Shown here one piece after another: positions 10,234 to 18,363 of a stretch of DNA of 27,899 nt. The stretch covers positions 1,625 through 29,523 of the forward strand of contig DIYM01000131.1 of the NCBI GenBank assembly GCA_002429045.1, read 5' to 3'. The position numbers were made by a program, and so were the translations under genes. This stretch comes from Phycisphaerales bacterium UBA6054. Its GTDB lineage: Bacteria; Planctomycetota; Phycisphaerae; Phycisphaerales; UBA1924. Every line of letters starts with the position of its first letter. The first letter of the stretch is position 1. The notes under the pieces are model-generated. The model saw nothing but the letters and a program-made list of their open reading frames with translations, ran no database searches and was not told the DNA's origin.

Positions 10234-11091
10234 ATGAGCACACCCGCCGCCCCGACGGGCGATCAGCCGATCAACCCGATGGACGCCGTGTGGAAAGCCC
10301 TGTCCGATCCGACCCGCCGAGCCTTGCTCGACGCGGTGAAGGATGGGCCGCGGACCACGGGGCAACTCGCCGACGCCGTCCGATCGGCGACCGGCGGCAT
10401 GTCACGCTTCGGCGTGATGAAGCACCTGGGCGTGCTCGAGTCGGCCGGGCTGATGATCACCCGCAAGGAGGGGCGCCAGAAGTGGCACCACCTCAACGCG
10501 GCCCCGCTCCGCATGATCTACGAGCGGTGGGTGAGCACGTACGAAGACCGATGGGCGGGCTCGCTGATCCGCCTCAAGCAGCGCGTCGAGGAACGCGCAC
10601 ACGCACCACGCACAGAAAGGGAGCACGACATGGGAGCCAAGTTTCTGGAGCAGCCGGCCCGGGTCGCGGTGTCGGAGATCGAGATCGAGATCGACGCCCC
10701 GAAGGATGCCGTCTACCGCGCCTGGTTCGACGATCCCAACCTCTGGTTCTACGAGAGCGAAGAGTCGAGCCGCGAGACCCCGACGCGCTGCGAGGAGCGG
10801 ATGGGCGGGCGGTTCTACATCGAGCTGCCCGACGGCGGGTTCAACGTGATCGGCGAGATCACCATGCTCAAGCCCAATCACAAGATCCGCATGCGTGGCG
10901 ATTGCACCATGCCGCAAGCGGTGCTGATGAACATGACCATCGCGTTCGAGGAAACCAACGGCAGGACAAAGGTCTCGATCGATCACCGCATGTCGGGCGA
11001 GGTGGACGACGACTTCCCGGACGGATTCGTTGAGGGGTGGATGGACGGGCTGGTCAAGCTCAAGGAACTCGTCGAGTCGCGATCGGGCTGA
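10234..11091 (+). CDS. ArsR-family regulator fused to SRPBCC (AHSA1-like) domain
   Basis: The 285-residue protein joins two modules often encoded by adjacent genes. Residues about 15-105 are an ArsR winged helix-turn-helix (WKALSDPTRRALLDAV, TTGQLADAV, SRFGVMKHLGVLESAGL, RQKWHHLN). Residues about 143-283 are an SRPBCC/AHSA1 ligand-binding or stress-related domain (IEIEIDAPKDAVYRAWFD, MGGRFYIELPDGG, GWMDGLVKLKELVE). No metal-binding cysteine motif of metal-sensing ArsR proteins is visible, so a small hydrophobic ligand or another signal is more likely. A linker of about 30 residues joins the modules. Within it AAAGGGAG (10616-10623) precedes an in-frame ATG at 10630 by six bases, which could yield the SRPBCC domain alone. 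A palindromic operator lies upstream, so autoregulation is likely. Confidence 0.9.
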   Translation: MSTPAAPTGDQPINPMDAVWKALSDPTRRALLDAVKDGPRTTGQLADAVRSATGGMSRFGVMKHLGVLESAGLMITRKEGRQKWHHLNAAPLRMIYERWVSTYEDRWAGSLIRLKQRVEERAHAPRTEREHDMGAKFLEQPARVAVSEIEIEIDAPKDAVYRAWFDDPNLWFYESEESSRETPTRCEERMGGRFYIELPDGGFNVIGEITMLKPNHKIRMRGDCTMPQAVLMNMTIAFEETNGRTKVSIDHRMSGEVDDDFPDGFVEGWMDGLVKLKELVESRSG

Positions 11092-11117
11092 TTGGCCCGG
11101 CTCGTGTCGGGATCGGT

Positions 11118-12581
11118 TCAGGGCCCGAACGTCGGGTTGGCCATCTCTCGGGCCGGCGGATTGCTGCGGTGCGCACGAAGCCAGCCGAGCGACCGGTCCG
11201 CTTCCACGTAGGCCTCGTGCCCGAGTTCGGCGGGCGTGATCAGGTGCAGCGCGCCCGTTCGCTCGGCGCGTGTGTTGATGTTCGCCAGTTCCTTCAGGTA
11301 CTTGAGCATCCGCTCGCAGGCCCGGATCGCCCGGTCGCTCCGCGCGACCCACTCGCGCATCGAACGCGGATCGAGTCGGTACACCCCGTTCGAGTACCGC
11401 ACCACCCGGTACTGGAAGTTGTTGGGGTGCTCGTTCCCGAGGACCTCGGACTCCCGGTTGTACTCGGCGACCGCGGTATCGAACCGGCGTTGCATGTCCT
11501 TGCGTTCCCGGGCCGCGAACGTCATCGCGCGGATCCCGATGCCGGGCACCTCGGTCCATTTCTCGCGCCCGACGAGGGCCCCCAACTCCGCGATCTCGCC
11601 TTCGAACGCGGTGGCCATGCCGCCGCTGACCATCTGGGAGGCGCGGATGGTCAGGATCGTGTCCGCGCCGTCGATCTTGGTGCCGCCGGGGATCTGGGAG
11701 GCGCTCAGGACGCCGTCGGCCCCCTGCCAGAGTTCCGCCTCGAGCACGACCATCGCGCGGAACACGTCGCCCTGGTGCCCCTTCGAGTCGGCGCGGGACG
11801 CGATGTTCACGGACCAGATGGAGTTGAACTTCGCGTCCACCTCCGCGGCTCCGCTGCTGTTGTCGCTGTTGTACGCGACCGCGCCCCCGAGCCGGGCATC
11901 GGGGCGGACGTAGATATGGTCAGAGCCCGCGGCGAACACCGACGCCGCCGAGATCGCGCCCGCGTCGATCACGCAGTGATACACGAAGTCCTCATCGAAC
12001 TCCTTGAGCGCCTCGAGGAAGTTCACCGCCTCGTACACATAGCCGCCCGGGGAGTCGACCACGAACACGATGTGCCCCGCCTTGCGCCCCTTCGCCTGGG
12101 CCAGAGCCTTGCGGAGCCCGTCGGAGGTCACCTCGCTCCCGATCCCCCCCTCGATCGGGACCACGACGTACATGTCTTCGGGATCGCTGCTCCGTTGGGC
12201 CCGGCGTCGCACGCGGCTGCGGGTTCCGTCGCGCCCGCTCCCGTCCTCGTCGGCGTTCGACGGCTCCCCGGGGTCCTTGTTCGGTTCGTCACCCGGGCCG
12301 CCATCCCGCCGCGGGGGATCCCAGAACCCGTCGGGCAGCGGCTTGTACTCGATCTTCTCGATCTCGGAGCGGCGGAACGTCTGTGTCGCTGGGATGTTGT
12401 GGAGTTTGGTCTTGATCGTGACCTTTGTCCGCGTGACCTCGATCACTTCCCCCTCGACCGTGTCACCGTTCCGGAGCGTGACGTCCGCGGCCGCGCCCGC
12501 AGCGAAAGCAAGACTCGACAGGACCGCGAGGAGCGCACAGAAAACTCGGGGGTTGGGTTGCATGCGCTGATGGTAATGCAT
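11118..12581 (-). CDS. Secreted ClpP/NfeD-like serine protease
   Basis: The 487-residue protein has a signal peptide (about 11-32). A small beta domain follows (34-80, TLRNGDTVEGEVIEV), resembling the Sm-like module seen in planctomycete exported proteins, then a disordered charged linker (85-135). The ClpP-fold domain has VVPIEGGIG, VDSPGGYVYEA (175-185), AGAISAAS with S211 as likely nucleophile, then HIYVRPDARLGGA. K251 lies 40 residues after S211, close to the Ser-Lys spacing of archaeal NfeD-type proteases, so it may be the base (inference). The C-terminal 150 residues are helical. It lies 54 bases after the zinc-ribbon gene and probably shares its transcript. ATG 12581 has AGGGGGG just upstream; ATG 12563 is the alternative. 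Confidence 0.82.
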   Translation of the reverse strand: MHYHQRMQPNPRVFCALLAVLSSLAFAAGAAADVTLRNGDTVEGEVIEVTRTKVTIKTKLHNIPATQTFRRSEIEKIEYKPLPDGFWDPPRRDGGPGDEPNKDPGEPSNADEDGSGRDGTRSRVRRRAQRSSDPEDMYVVVPIEGGIGSEVTSDGLRKALAQAKGRKAGHIVFVVDSPGGYVYEAVNFLEALKEFDEDFVYHCVIDAGAISAASVFAAGSDHIYVRPDARLGGAVAYNSDNSSGAAEVDAKFNSIWSVNIASRADSKGHQGDVFRAMVVLEAELWQGADGVLSASQIPGGTKIDGADTILTIRASQMVSGGMATAFEGEIAELGALVGREKWTEVPGIGIRAMTFAARERKDMQRRFDTAVAEYNRESEVLGNEHPNNFQYRVVRYSNGVYRLDPRSMREWVARSDRAIRACERMLKYLKELANINTRAERTGALHLITPAELGHEAYVEADRSLGWLRAHRSNPPAREMANPTFGP

Positions 12582-12635
12582 GCCCCCCTGACTCTGTCGG
12601 ACGCCCGAGAGAAAAGGAGGGCTGGCCGCTGGGGA

Positions 12636-13739
12636 TCAGCGGGCGGATGCCTCTGGTGATTCGGGAGGACCGGTCGCGCTCGCTTGCGACGGCGCGGTCA
12701 GCCACGCGCTGCCGCAAGCCCCGCAGATCGACCGTCCCTGCGGGTCCCGGGGCGATGCGCCCAGGGGCGCGACACAGCATCCGCACCGTCCGTGCCGGAC
12801 GATGGCCCGTGATGTACGGTGGGGTATCGAGAACGCCGCGCTGAACGGGATGAGCAGGATCGGCGAGCCGAACAGCGCCGCGAGGACCGCGAAGAACCAC
12901 ATGAGCCCGATATCGCCGTCGAGCCGGGAGTTCCACGCCGCCCACACGCAAAGCCCGGGCAGCCAGATCAGCCCGAACAGAAGCACCCACCGTGGGCCCA
13001 TGCCAACACGCCTGGTCGATCGGCGGATCCGCTTCCACTCGGCGTCCGGGATCGATGCCCTGATCTCTGCGGGCACCCGCGACAGCCTTGAGTCGGGCGT
13101 CTGGACGTACCGACCCCGATCGTCCGGTGCGAACAGATGGTCCTTGGGCAGGACGCCGGGTGTCAGCGCCACGACGAACCCGCTGCGCAGGCGATCGACG
13201 GGCGGGTTCTCCCAGAAGGGCTCGACGATCCGGTCTGCGAGCCAGGATGCGCCGCACTCGGGGCACACGTAGCACCCGTCTTCGGCCAGCGGCACGCCCC
13301 CGAGCGGGAATGCGCACGACCCGCACACGCCCTCGGCGACCGCCGTGCGTGCCAACTGGTTCAGGGTCCCCCGGCGCACGTACTTCTGTATCACCACGTG
13401 GGCCAGCACGATCATGCCGATGAACACCAGCAGCCCGGTCCCCGCCCCCCCGAAACCCAACAAGGGCAGCACGATCCCGTTCACAGTCCCCGACGCCATG
13501 AACACGCCGAACACCGCGACGACGGATAGCACGACACGATCGGGCGTCATGCGGCGTCCCTCGCTCTTGATCGCGTGCTTGATGCGTCGGGCGATGCCCT
13601 GGATCGCGGTGTTCTCCGATCGCGCGGCACGCAGCAGGTCGGCGCGAGAGATCCTCCGCGCCGGTTCGCCCCGGTCATCGAGCAGCGGGCGGAAGGTCGC
13701 CGTGAATCCGGTCCTCGACTCGGCGTGGCGATCGTTCAT
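12636..13739 (-). CDS. Membrane protein with two zinc ribbons
   Basis: I recognise no named family for this 367-residue protein. A basic helical N-terminus (30-65) is followed by two membrane segments (about 69-92 and 101-118). A zinc ribbon follows (C139, C142, C159, C162, ending ECGASWL), then a soluble region (185-245), two more membrane segments (about 250-268 and 278-302), and a second zinc ribbon (C319, C322, C339, C342, ending ACGSAWL). The two ribbons share spacing and ending, so they look like an internal duplication of a membrane-plus-ribbon unit. The start overlaps the DUF3465 gene's stop by four bases (ATGA), so the two are translationally coupled. A role in binding a partner or metal sensing is possible but not shown. 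Confidence 0.8.
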   Translation of the reverse strand: MNDRHAESRTGFTATFRPLLDDRGEPARRISRADLLRAARSENTAIQGIARRIKHAIKSEGRRMTPDRVVLSVVAVFGVFMASGTVNGIVLPLLGFGGAGTGLLVFIGMIVLAHVVIQKYVRRGTLNQLARTAVAEGVCGSCAFPLGGVPLAEDGCYVCPECGASWLADRIVEPFWENPPVDRLRSGFVVALTPGVLPKDHLFAPDDRGRYVQTPDSRLSRVPAEIRASIPDAEWKRIRRSTRRVGMGPRWVLLFGLIWLPGLCVWAAWNSRLDGDIGLMWFFAVLAALFGSPILLIPFSAAFSIPHRTSRAIVRHGRCGCCVAPLGASPRDPQGRSICGACGSAWLTAPSQASATGPPESPEASAR

Positions 13740-14290
13740 TCGTACCGCGTGCCTTTGTGATCGATCCAGCCGCCCTCACGCCAGTCCTTCGGGTCGTGAT
13801 GGGTCCAGTGGACCACGCCGCCACGCTCGTTCCACTCGTACTCGCCGCGCAGGGTCACGGTGTCTCCGCGCCGGAGCGGGACACGCGGCGCGAGGTCGAT
13901 GTTGTGCGAGACCAGCACCGTCCGGCCCGTCGCCATCTCGAGGATGAACTTCTGGTGCCGGGAGCCCTCGTTGTCGTCGGGCAGCGTCCGCGTGACCTCA
14001 CCGACGAGTGTGATCATCTCGTCCGAGACACCATCGCCGAAGAGGCGCTCTAGCAACGCGTCCTCCGACGTGTAGGTGCCGTCGGTGGCCGGAGCCGGCG
14101 CTTCGCCCCTCTGGGCCGCGAGGGTTCGATCACGCTCTGCCTGGTGCGTCGCGGCGCTCGTGGTCTGCTCGCCCGAGGCGGGCCCGCTCTCCCCGAGCAG
14201 GTCGGGCCCGCCGAGCAGCCTGATCGCGAGCACAACGGTGATCAGGGCGAGCACACCCGCGCTGCCCGCCGCCGTTTTCTTCACTGGCAT
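13736..14290 (-). CDS. DUF3465 family exported protein
   Basis: The 184-residue protein has an N-terminal hydrophobic segment (about 9-27) and a disordered region (30-75). The DUF3465 core (about 94-182) is recognisable from LPDDNEGSRHQKFIL, VSHNIDLAPRVPL, GDTVTLRGEYEWN, GGVVHWTHHDP and GGWIDHKGTRY. The family is small, exported and has no established function; its OB-like strand pattern and conserved histidines (H112, H129, H161, H164, H165) could bind a ligand or metal, which is inference. ATG 14290 has a strong AGGGGAGG ribosome binding site. A TATCAT hexamer at 14326-14331 may be the -10 of a promoter for this three-gene run. It is coupled to the zinc-ribbon membrane protein. Confidence 0.88.
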   Translation of the reverse strand: MPVKKTAAGSAGVLALITVVLAIRLLGGPDLLGESGPASGEQTTSAATHQAERDRTLAAQRGEAPAPATDGTYTSEDALLERLFGDGVSDEMITLVGEVTRTLPDDNEGSRHQKFILEMATGRTVLVSHNIDLAPRVPLRRGDTVTLRGEYEWNERGGVVHWTHHDPKDWREGGWIDHKGTRYE

Positions 14291-14325
14291 GGTCGGCCTC
14301 CCCTCGTGTCACTCCGAGCGGGGTG

Positions 14326-14331
14326 ATGATA
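14326..14331 (-). promoter_or_regulatory. Candidate -10 TATCAT for the DUF3465 run
   Basis: TATCAT matches the -10 consensus at five of six positions and lies 35 bases before ATG 14290, leaving room for the AGGGGAGG site. The -35 position (CTGGGC at 17 bases) is poor. It sits between the permease stop (14362) and the DUF3465 start, so it would separate the two transcripts. Confidence 0.35.
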
Positions 14332-14361
14332 CCAGCCGGACCCGACCCGCCCAGGCGACGA

Positions 14362-17103
14362 TCACCGGGAGGAGAGCAGGACCCGCGGCGAGGACCGCCC
14401 GATCCGCCACGCGGTCGGCGCCGCCGCGAGCAGGGCCATCACCAGCGCGATCCCGCAGGCGAACAGGATCGCCAGGTAGGGCAGCCTGATCTTCATCTGG
14501 ATCCCAACGAGCCGCTCGTTCAGCGTCTGCCCGCCCCAGGCGGACTGGATCCCGAGCGCCGTGCCCAGCACGCACGCGGCCAGCCCGATGATGATCGCCT
14601 GCCCGCACACCAGCCTCACCAACTGCCCGCGCGACCCGCCTACCGCGCGGATCACGCCCAACTCATACCGACGCGACTGGACCTCGGCGATGATGAGGTT
14701 CGCCACCCCGAAGCACGCGACGAACATCGCGCCGATCGCGACGGTGCTGAACACCGCCAGCGTCGTTTTGAAGACAAGCTCGAGCTGCGCTCTGATCTGC
14801 TTGCCCGACCCCACGTTGAGAACACCCATGCCGAGCGTGGCTTCCCGGATCTGTGCGACCGCCTCGGTGTCGTCGGCGTCCGGCGTGAGCTGGATGCCCA
14901 CGATGTATGGGTTGGTCACGCCGAACTTCTCGGCGACGTCCCGCCTCGATCCCACGACCGAGTGGATGGTCTGATTCACGAACGAGTCGCCGAAGTCGAA
15001 GTACTGGCTGACAAACTCGAGCCCGGCGGAGGTCACGACGCCGGCGATCTCGAACCGGTGCTCCACGTCCTGATACGAGCACACGAACTCGTCACCGAGC
15101 CCGAGGCCCTTGGCCGCGGTGAACTCGCGTGCGACCAGCACCGCGCCGCCCTGCTTCATGCGCTCCGTGGCGGTCGCCGGGTCCCCCTCGACGAACTCGA
15201 CCTGGAACATCTCGGAAACCACGCCGTACTCGAGCCCGAAGAACGCGGTCTTGTAGCGGTGGAGCCCTTGCACGCCCAGCCCCTCGATATCCACGTTCGC
15301 GAGGGTGATCGGCGTTGCACGCTCAACAAAGGGCAACTCGGTGATCACCTCGGGGACCTGCTCTGTGAGCGGAAGGCCGTAGGCGAACGCGTCGGGGAAC
15401 TTGATCTTGTCGAGCCAGTCGCGCAGCGCCGATCCACCGTTGGTCCAGATCCCGATCATCAGGGACAGCCCGGTCATCAGCGCCCCGGCCGTGAACCCGT
15501 GGCGGTACGGGGTCGCGCGCACGGTGCGGGTCAGGAGTTCGGCGGGGATGCCGAGCAACCGTGCGACCCCCGGGCCCGCATACCGGGCCACGATCACCAC
15601 CACGGGCACCGAGACGAGAAAATAGCCGGTGAACATCATCGGCAGCCCGAACCCGATGTAGCTCCAGAAGAACAGCTGCGAATCGGTGATCAGCACCACG
15701 ATCGCGATCATCGAGACGATCATCGCCAGCGACACCGCGGTCATCCTGCCGACGCCGCGTGCCGTCGCGGGTGTGGCTCGGGCGGAGAGGGCTCCCAGGG
15801 GGGACATCGTGGCGGCCCGCCACGCCGGCCACAGGGCACCGAACACGCCGGCGAGCAGCGATCCGAGCACGACCAGCGTCATCATCACCCGCGGCACGAC
15901 CACCCCGTCGGGCATCTGCTGCTCGAAGACACCCGCGAGCACCGCCGCCATCCCGATCCCGAGCGGGACCCCCGCGACAGCGCCCAGCACGCCGACGAAC
16001 ACCCCGGTGAGCAACTGGGCGAGCCCGACCTGCGTGCGGGTGGCGCCCAGGCATCTCAGCACACCCAGCGTCCGCTGCTGCTCGGCCACGCCCGTCGTCA
16101 GGCCGGTCATGATGATGAACCCCGAGCACATCAGGGCCACGGCCCCGATCAGAACGAGCCCCAACTGCGACGCACGCAGGTTCTGCTCGACGCCCGAGGT
16201 GATCCGCTCGGTGGTCTGCACAAGCACGTTCCGCCCCAGCACCCGCTCGTACTCGGCGACGAACCCGTCGGGGTCGACACCCTCCTCGAGGATGATGTCG
16301 ACTCTGGACACGGTGTCCGGAGTGCCCGCCATCCCGCCGAGTTGATCCCGGCTGATGATCGCGAACGGCTTGCCGCCGATCGGGGAGGGCTCGGCGATCC
16401 CGACCACGGTCAAGCGCCCCCGTTCGCGGAACATCCGCACCACGCCCACGGTGTCGCCCACGCGGACACCCACGCCCGCGTTCCGCTCCCCGGCCGCTTT
16501 GCTGTCCCCGGCCGTTTCACCGAGGGCGACGGGCTCCGACTCCAGATACGCCGCCGGGTCGGCGAAGACGTTCATGGGCTCGCCCAGCCGCTTGCGCTCC
16601 GCGTCCCCGAAGGTCAGCCGACGCGCCAGCGCCGCGTCGATGAGCATCTCCCCTGGCTGCGTCGGGTAGCGGCCCGCGATCAGCCCGACCGGGTGCGACT
16701 CGAACTCGTGCTCGAGGTCGACGCCGGTCACGAACGCGCTGACCCGGTACGGGACCTCTTGGGCGCGCCAGGTGCCGTCCCCCTGCTCGACCAGGGTCGG
16801 CATGCGGGTCACGAGGGCCAGCGTCGCTTCCAGGCGGGCTTCGACCCGCTCGATGCCTTCCCATGACCCGATGATCTCGAGCGCCCTGTCGGGCATGACG
16901 CCTTTTCCGGCCGGTTGTACCCGGACGTGCGCGACCCCGACCGAGGCATCGAGCTGGGCCCTGACCGCGGCGTTGAGTGAGGCCATCGCGCACGCGATCG
17001 CCGCGACCAACGCGGTCGACATCGCGACCGCTCCGGCGAGCAGCAGGACCCTACTCGGCCTCGCCGAGCAGACGCTGTGCGCGAGTCGCCACGCCGCCCG
17101 CAT
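14362..17103 (-). CDS. ABC exporter permease with two FtsX domains
   Basis: Large inner-membrane permease (913 residues) of the type with two FtsX domains and two extracytoplasmic domains. A first membrane segment lies at about 19-47. A periplasmic domain follows to about 310. A first FtsX block has GVAEQQRTLGVLRCLGATRTQV, further segments and a linker, then more segments (LAMIVSMIAIVVLI and others). A second periplasmic domain follows, and a C-terminal FtsX block has VQSRRYELGVIRAVGGSRGQLV. Such permeases pair with a LolD/MacB-like ATPase to move lipids, lipoproteins or peptides, or transmit force to the periplasm. The start ATG 17103 has GGAAGGAGGG and lies 53 bases inside the ATPase gene's end, so the two form one exporter. 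Substrate unknown. Confidence 0.92.
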   Translation of the reverse strand: MRAAWRLAHSVCSARPSRVLLLAGAVAMSTALVAAIACAMASLNAAVRAQLDASVGVAHVRVQPAGKGVMPDRALEIIGSWEGIERVEARLEATLALVTRMPTLVEQGDGTWRAQEVPYRVSAFVTGVDLEHEFESHPVGLIAGRYPTQPGEMLIDAALARRLTFGDAERKRLGEPMNVFADPAAYLESEPVALGETAGDSKAAGERNAGVGVRVGDTVGVVRMFRERGRLTVVGIAEPSPIGGKPFAIISRDQLGGMAGTPDTVSRVDIILEEGVDPDGFVAEYERVLGRNVLVQTTERITSGVEQNLRASQLGLVLIGAVALMCSGFIIMTGLTTGVAEQQRTLGVLRCLGATRTQVGLAQLLTGVFVGVLGAVAGVPLGIGMAAVLAGVFEQQMPDGVVVPRVMMTLVVLGSLLAGVFGALWPAWRAATMSPLGALSARATPATARGVGRMTAVSLAMIVSMIAIVVLITDSQLFFWSYIGFGLPMMFTGYFLVSVPVVVIVARYAGPGVARLLGIPAELLTRTVRATPYRHGFTAGALMTGLSLMIGIWTNGGSALRDWLDKIKFPDAFAYGLPLTEQVPEVITELPFVERATPITLANVDIEGLGVQGLHRYKTAFFGLEYGVVSEMFQVEFVEGDPATATERMKQGGAVLVAREFTAAKGLGLGDEFVCSYQDVEHRFEIAGVVTSAGLEFVSQYFDFGDSFVNQTIHSVVGSRRDVAEKFGVTNPYIVGIQLTPDADDTEAVAQIREATLGMGVLNVGSGKQIRAQLELVFKTTLAVFSTVAIGAMFVACFGVANLIIAEVQSRRYELGVIRAVGGSRGQLVRLVCGQAIIIGLAACVLGTALGIQSAWGGQTLNERLVGIQMKIRLPYLAILFACGIALVMALLAAAPTAWRIGRSSPRVLLSSR

Positions 17104-17890
17104 CGAGCCCTCCTTCCGCTTCGGACTCGATGATGCCCCGAACCACGCCGTCGCCCACGACGAACACGCGCCGGCAATAGCTCGCCGCCTCGGGCTCGTG
17201 CGTCACCATCAACACCGTGATGTCCTGCTCGCTGGCGATCTCACGCAGGAGCGTCCACACCATCGCCGCGGACCGCGAGTCGAGATTCCCTGTCGGCTCG
17301 TCGGCCAACAGCACGGGAGGCCTGTACAGCAGCGACCGAGCGATCGCGACCCGCTGCTGCTCCCCGCCCGACAGGGCCTCGGGGCGGTGCGACGCACGCT
17401 CGATCAACCCCAGACGCTCGAGCAACTCCCGCGAGCGTTCCCGCAGGAACTTGGGGTCATCCCCGCCGAGCAGCCCGGGGAGTTGCACGTTCTCCTCGGC
17501 CGTCATGGTGGGGACGAGGTTGAACGCCTGGAACACGATCCCGATCCCGCGTCTGCGGAAACGGGTGGCCTCTTTCTCGCTGAACGAATCGATCCGCTGA
17601 CCACCGATCTCGATCGTTCCCGAATCCGGGGTGTCCATCGCCCCGAGGAGGTGCAGCAGCGTCGATTTGCCCGACCCAGAGCGTCCCATGATCGCGTCGA
17701 ATCCGCCCGTGCTGATCTCGGCCGAGAGCCCCCGGAGGGCGTGCACCGAACGGTCGCCGATCGAGTACGTCTTGTGGACATCACTGCAACGGATCATCAC
17801 TGGTGCAGTTCGGACCGCGGGGTTCTCGGTTTCACCGGGTTGTGTTCCGGTCCCCGCCGCACCCGCCGCGCTGCCCGGGGCGGCGCTCAC
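17051..17890 (-). CDS. ABC exporter ATPase, LolD/MacB type
   Basis: Cytoplasmic ATPase (279 residues) energising the downstream permease. Walker A GRSGSGKST (69-77), Q-loop Q121 in VFQAFNLVPTMT, signature LSGGEQQR (173-180), Walker B VLLADEPTG (193-201), D-loop NLDS and H231 are all intact. The first 31 residues are a Gly/Ala/Pro-rich, low-complexity tail. The GTG at 17890 overlaps the gcvH stop as GTGA, which favours it; ATG 17797 would start directly at the ABC domain (MIRCSDVHKTY) and is the alternative. A C-terminal extension (about 247-279) overlaps the permease start. Sharing a junction with gcvH is unusual, and no functional link is known. Confidence 0.94.
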   Translation of the reverse strand: MSAAPGSAAGAAGTGTQPGETENPAVRTAPVMIRCSDVHKTYSIGDRSVHALRGLSAEISTGGFDAIMGRSGSGKSTLLHLLGAMDTPDSGTIEIGGQRIDSFSEKEATRFRRRGIGIVFQAFNLVPTMTAEENVQLPGLLGGDDPKFLRERSRELLERLGLIERASHRPEALSGGEQQRVAIARSLLYRPPVLLADEPTGNLDSRSAAMVWTLLREIASEQDITVLMVTHEPEAASYCRRVFVVGDGVVRGIIESEAEGGLDAGGVATRAQRLLGEAE

Positions 17891-18261
17891 AGCGAGGCTT
17901 CGTACGCGGCCGCGTCCAGGAGCGTCTCGAGCCCGGCCGAATCGGTCACCTTGACCTTGACCAGCCAGCCGTCGGTGTAGGGCTCGGTGTTGAGCGTCTC
18001 GGGCGAGTCGCCGAGGTTCTCGTTGACCTCGATGATCTCACCGCCCGCCGGCGAGTACACATCAGACGTGGTCTTGACCGATTCGACCTCGCCGACCGAG
18101 TCGCCCGCGTCCAGAGAGGTCCCCGCCGGCTTCATCTCCACGAACGTCACATCCGTCAGTTGGTCGACCGCGTGCTCCGTCAGCCCGATCGTGATGATGT
18201 CGCCGTCGACCTTGATCCACTCGTGGGTCTCGGCGTACTTGCGGTCGGTGGGGGTTTCCAT
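17887..18261 (-). CDS. gcvH: Glycine cleavage system H protein
   Basis: Lipoyl-carrier protein that shuttles the aminomethyl group between the P, T and L proteins of glycine cleavage. It has 124 residues, normal length. The lipoylation site is K63 in EVESVKTTSDVYSP; the N-terminal KYAETHEWI and C-terminal NTEPYTDGWLVKVK motifs fit. ATG 18261 has AGAGGAG seven bases upstream. gcvT and gcvP are not in the window; instead it is followed by ABC exporter genes with a GTGA overlap. An isolated gcvH may also serve lipoate relay, but nothing here shows that. An extended -10-like TGC-TAAGAT lies at 18307-18315. Confidence 0.97.
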   Translation of the reverse strand: METPTDRKYAETHEWIKVDGDIITIGLTEHAVDQLTDVTFVEMKPAGTSLDAGDSVGEVESVKTTSDVYSPAGGEIIEVNENLGDSPETLNTEPYTDGWLVKVKVTDSAGLETLLDAAAYEASL

Positions 18262-18306
18262 GCGGCTTGCTCCTCTCTGGTCCGGGCTGGATGACGCCGG
18301 GCCAGC

Positions 18307-18315
18307 ATCTTAGCA
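18307..18315 (-). promoter_or_regulatory. Candidate extended -10 promoter for gcvH
   Basis: On the minus strand TGC precedes TAAGAT (18312-18307), an extended -10 arrangement, about 45 bases before the gcvH ATG. No -35 element is visible. The rest of 18262-18363 contains a 6-bp-stem hairpin (18327-18342) after the TPR-YggX gene, without a T tract. Confidence 0.35.
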
Positions 18316-18363
18316 AGCCCGTCCCGCCGCGAGCGGTCGCGGTCGCATCCGGGGGGGAGCCCG

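Noticed and set aside
14323..16866. Long open frame opposite the large ABC permease (847 codons)
   Set aside because: His/Arg/Asp-rich shadow sequence with no domain; the minus-strand permease has clear membrane segments and FtsX motifs.
18327..18342. Hairpin CCGCGA-GCGG-TCGCGG as terminator of the TPR-YggX gene
   Set aside because: Stem of only six pairs and no T tract in the direction of transcription.
18262..18363. Glycine riboswitch in front of gcvH
   Set aside because: The roughly 100-base gap lacks the tandem aptamer structure, and the predicted leader is only about 40 bases.
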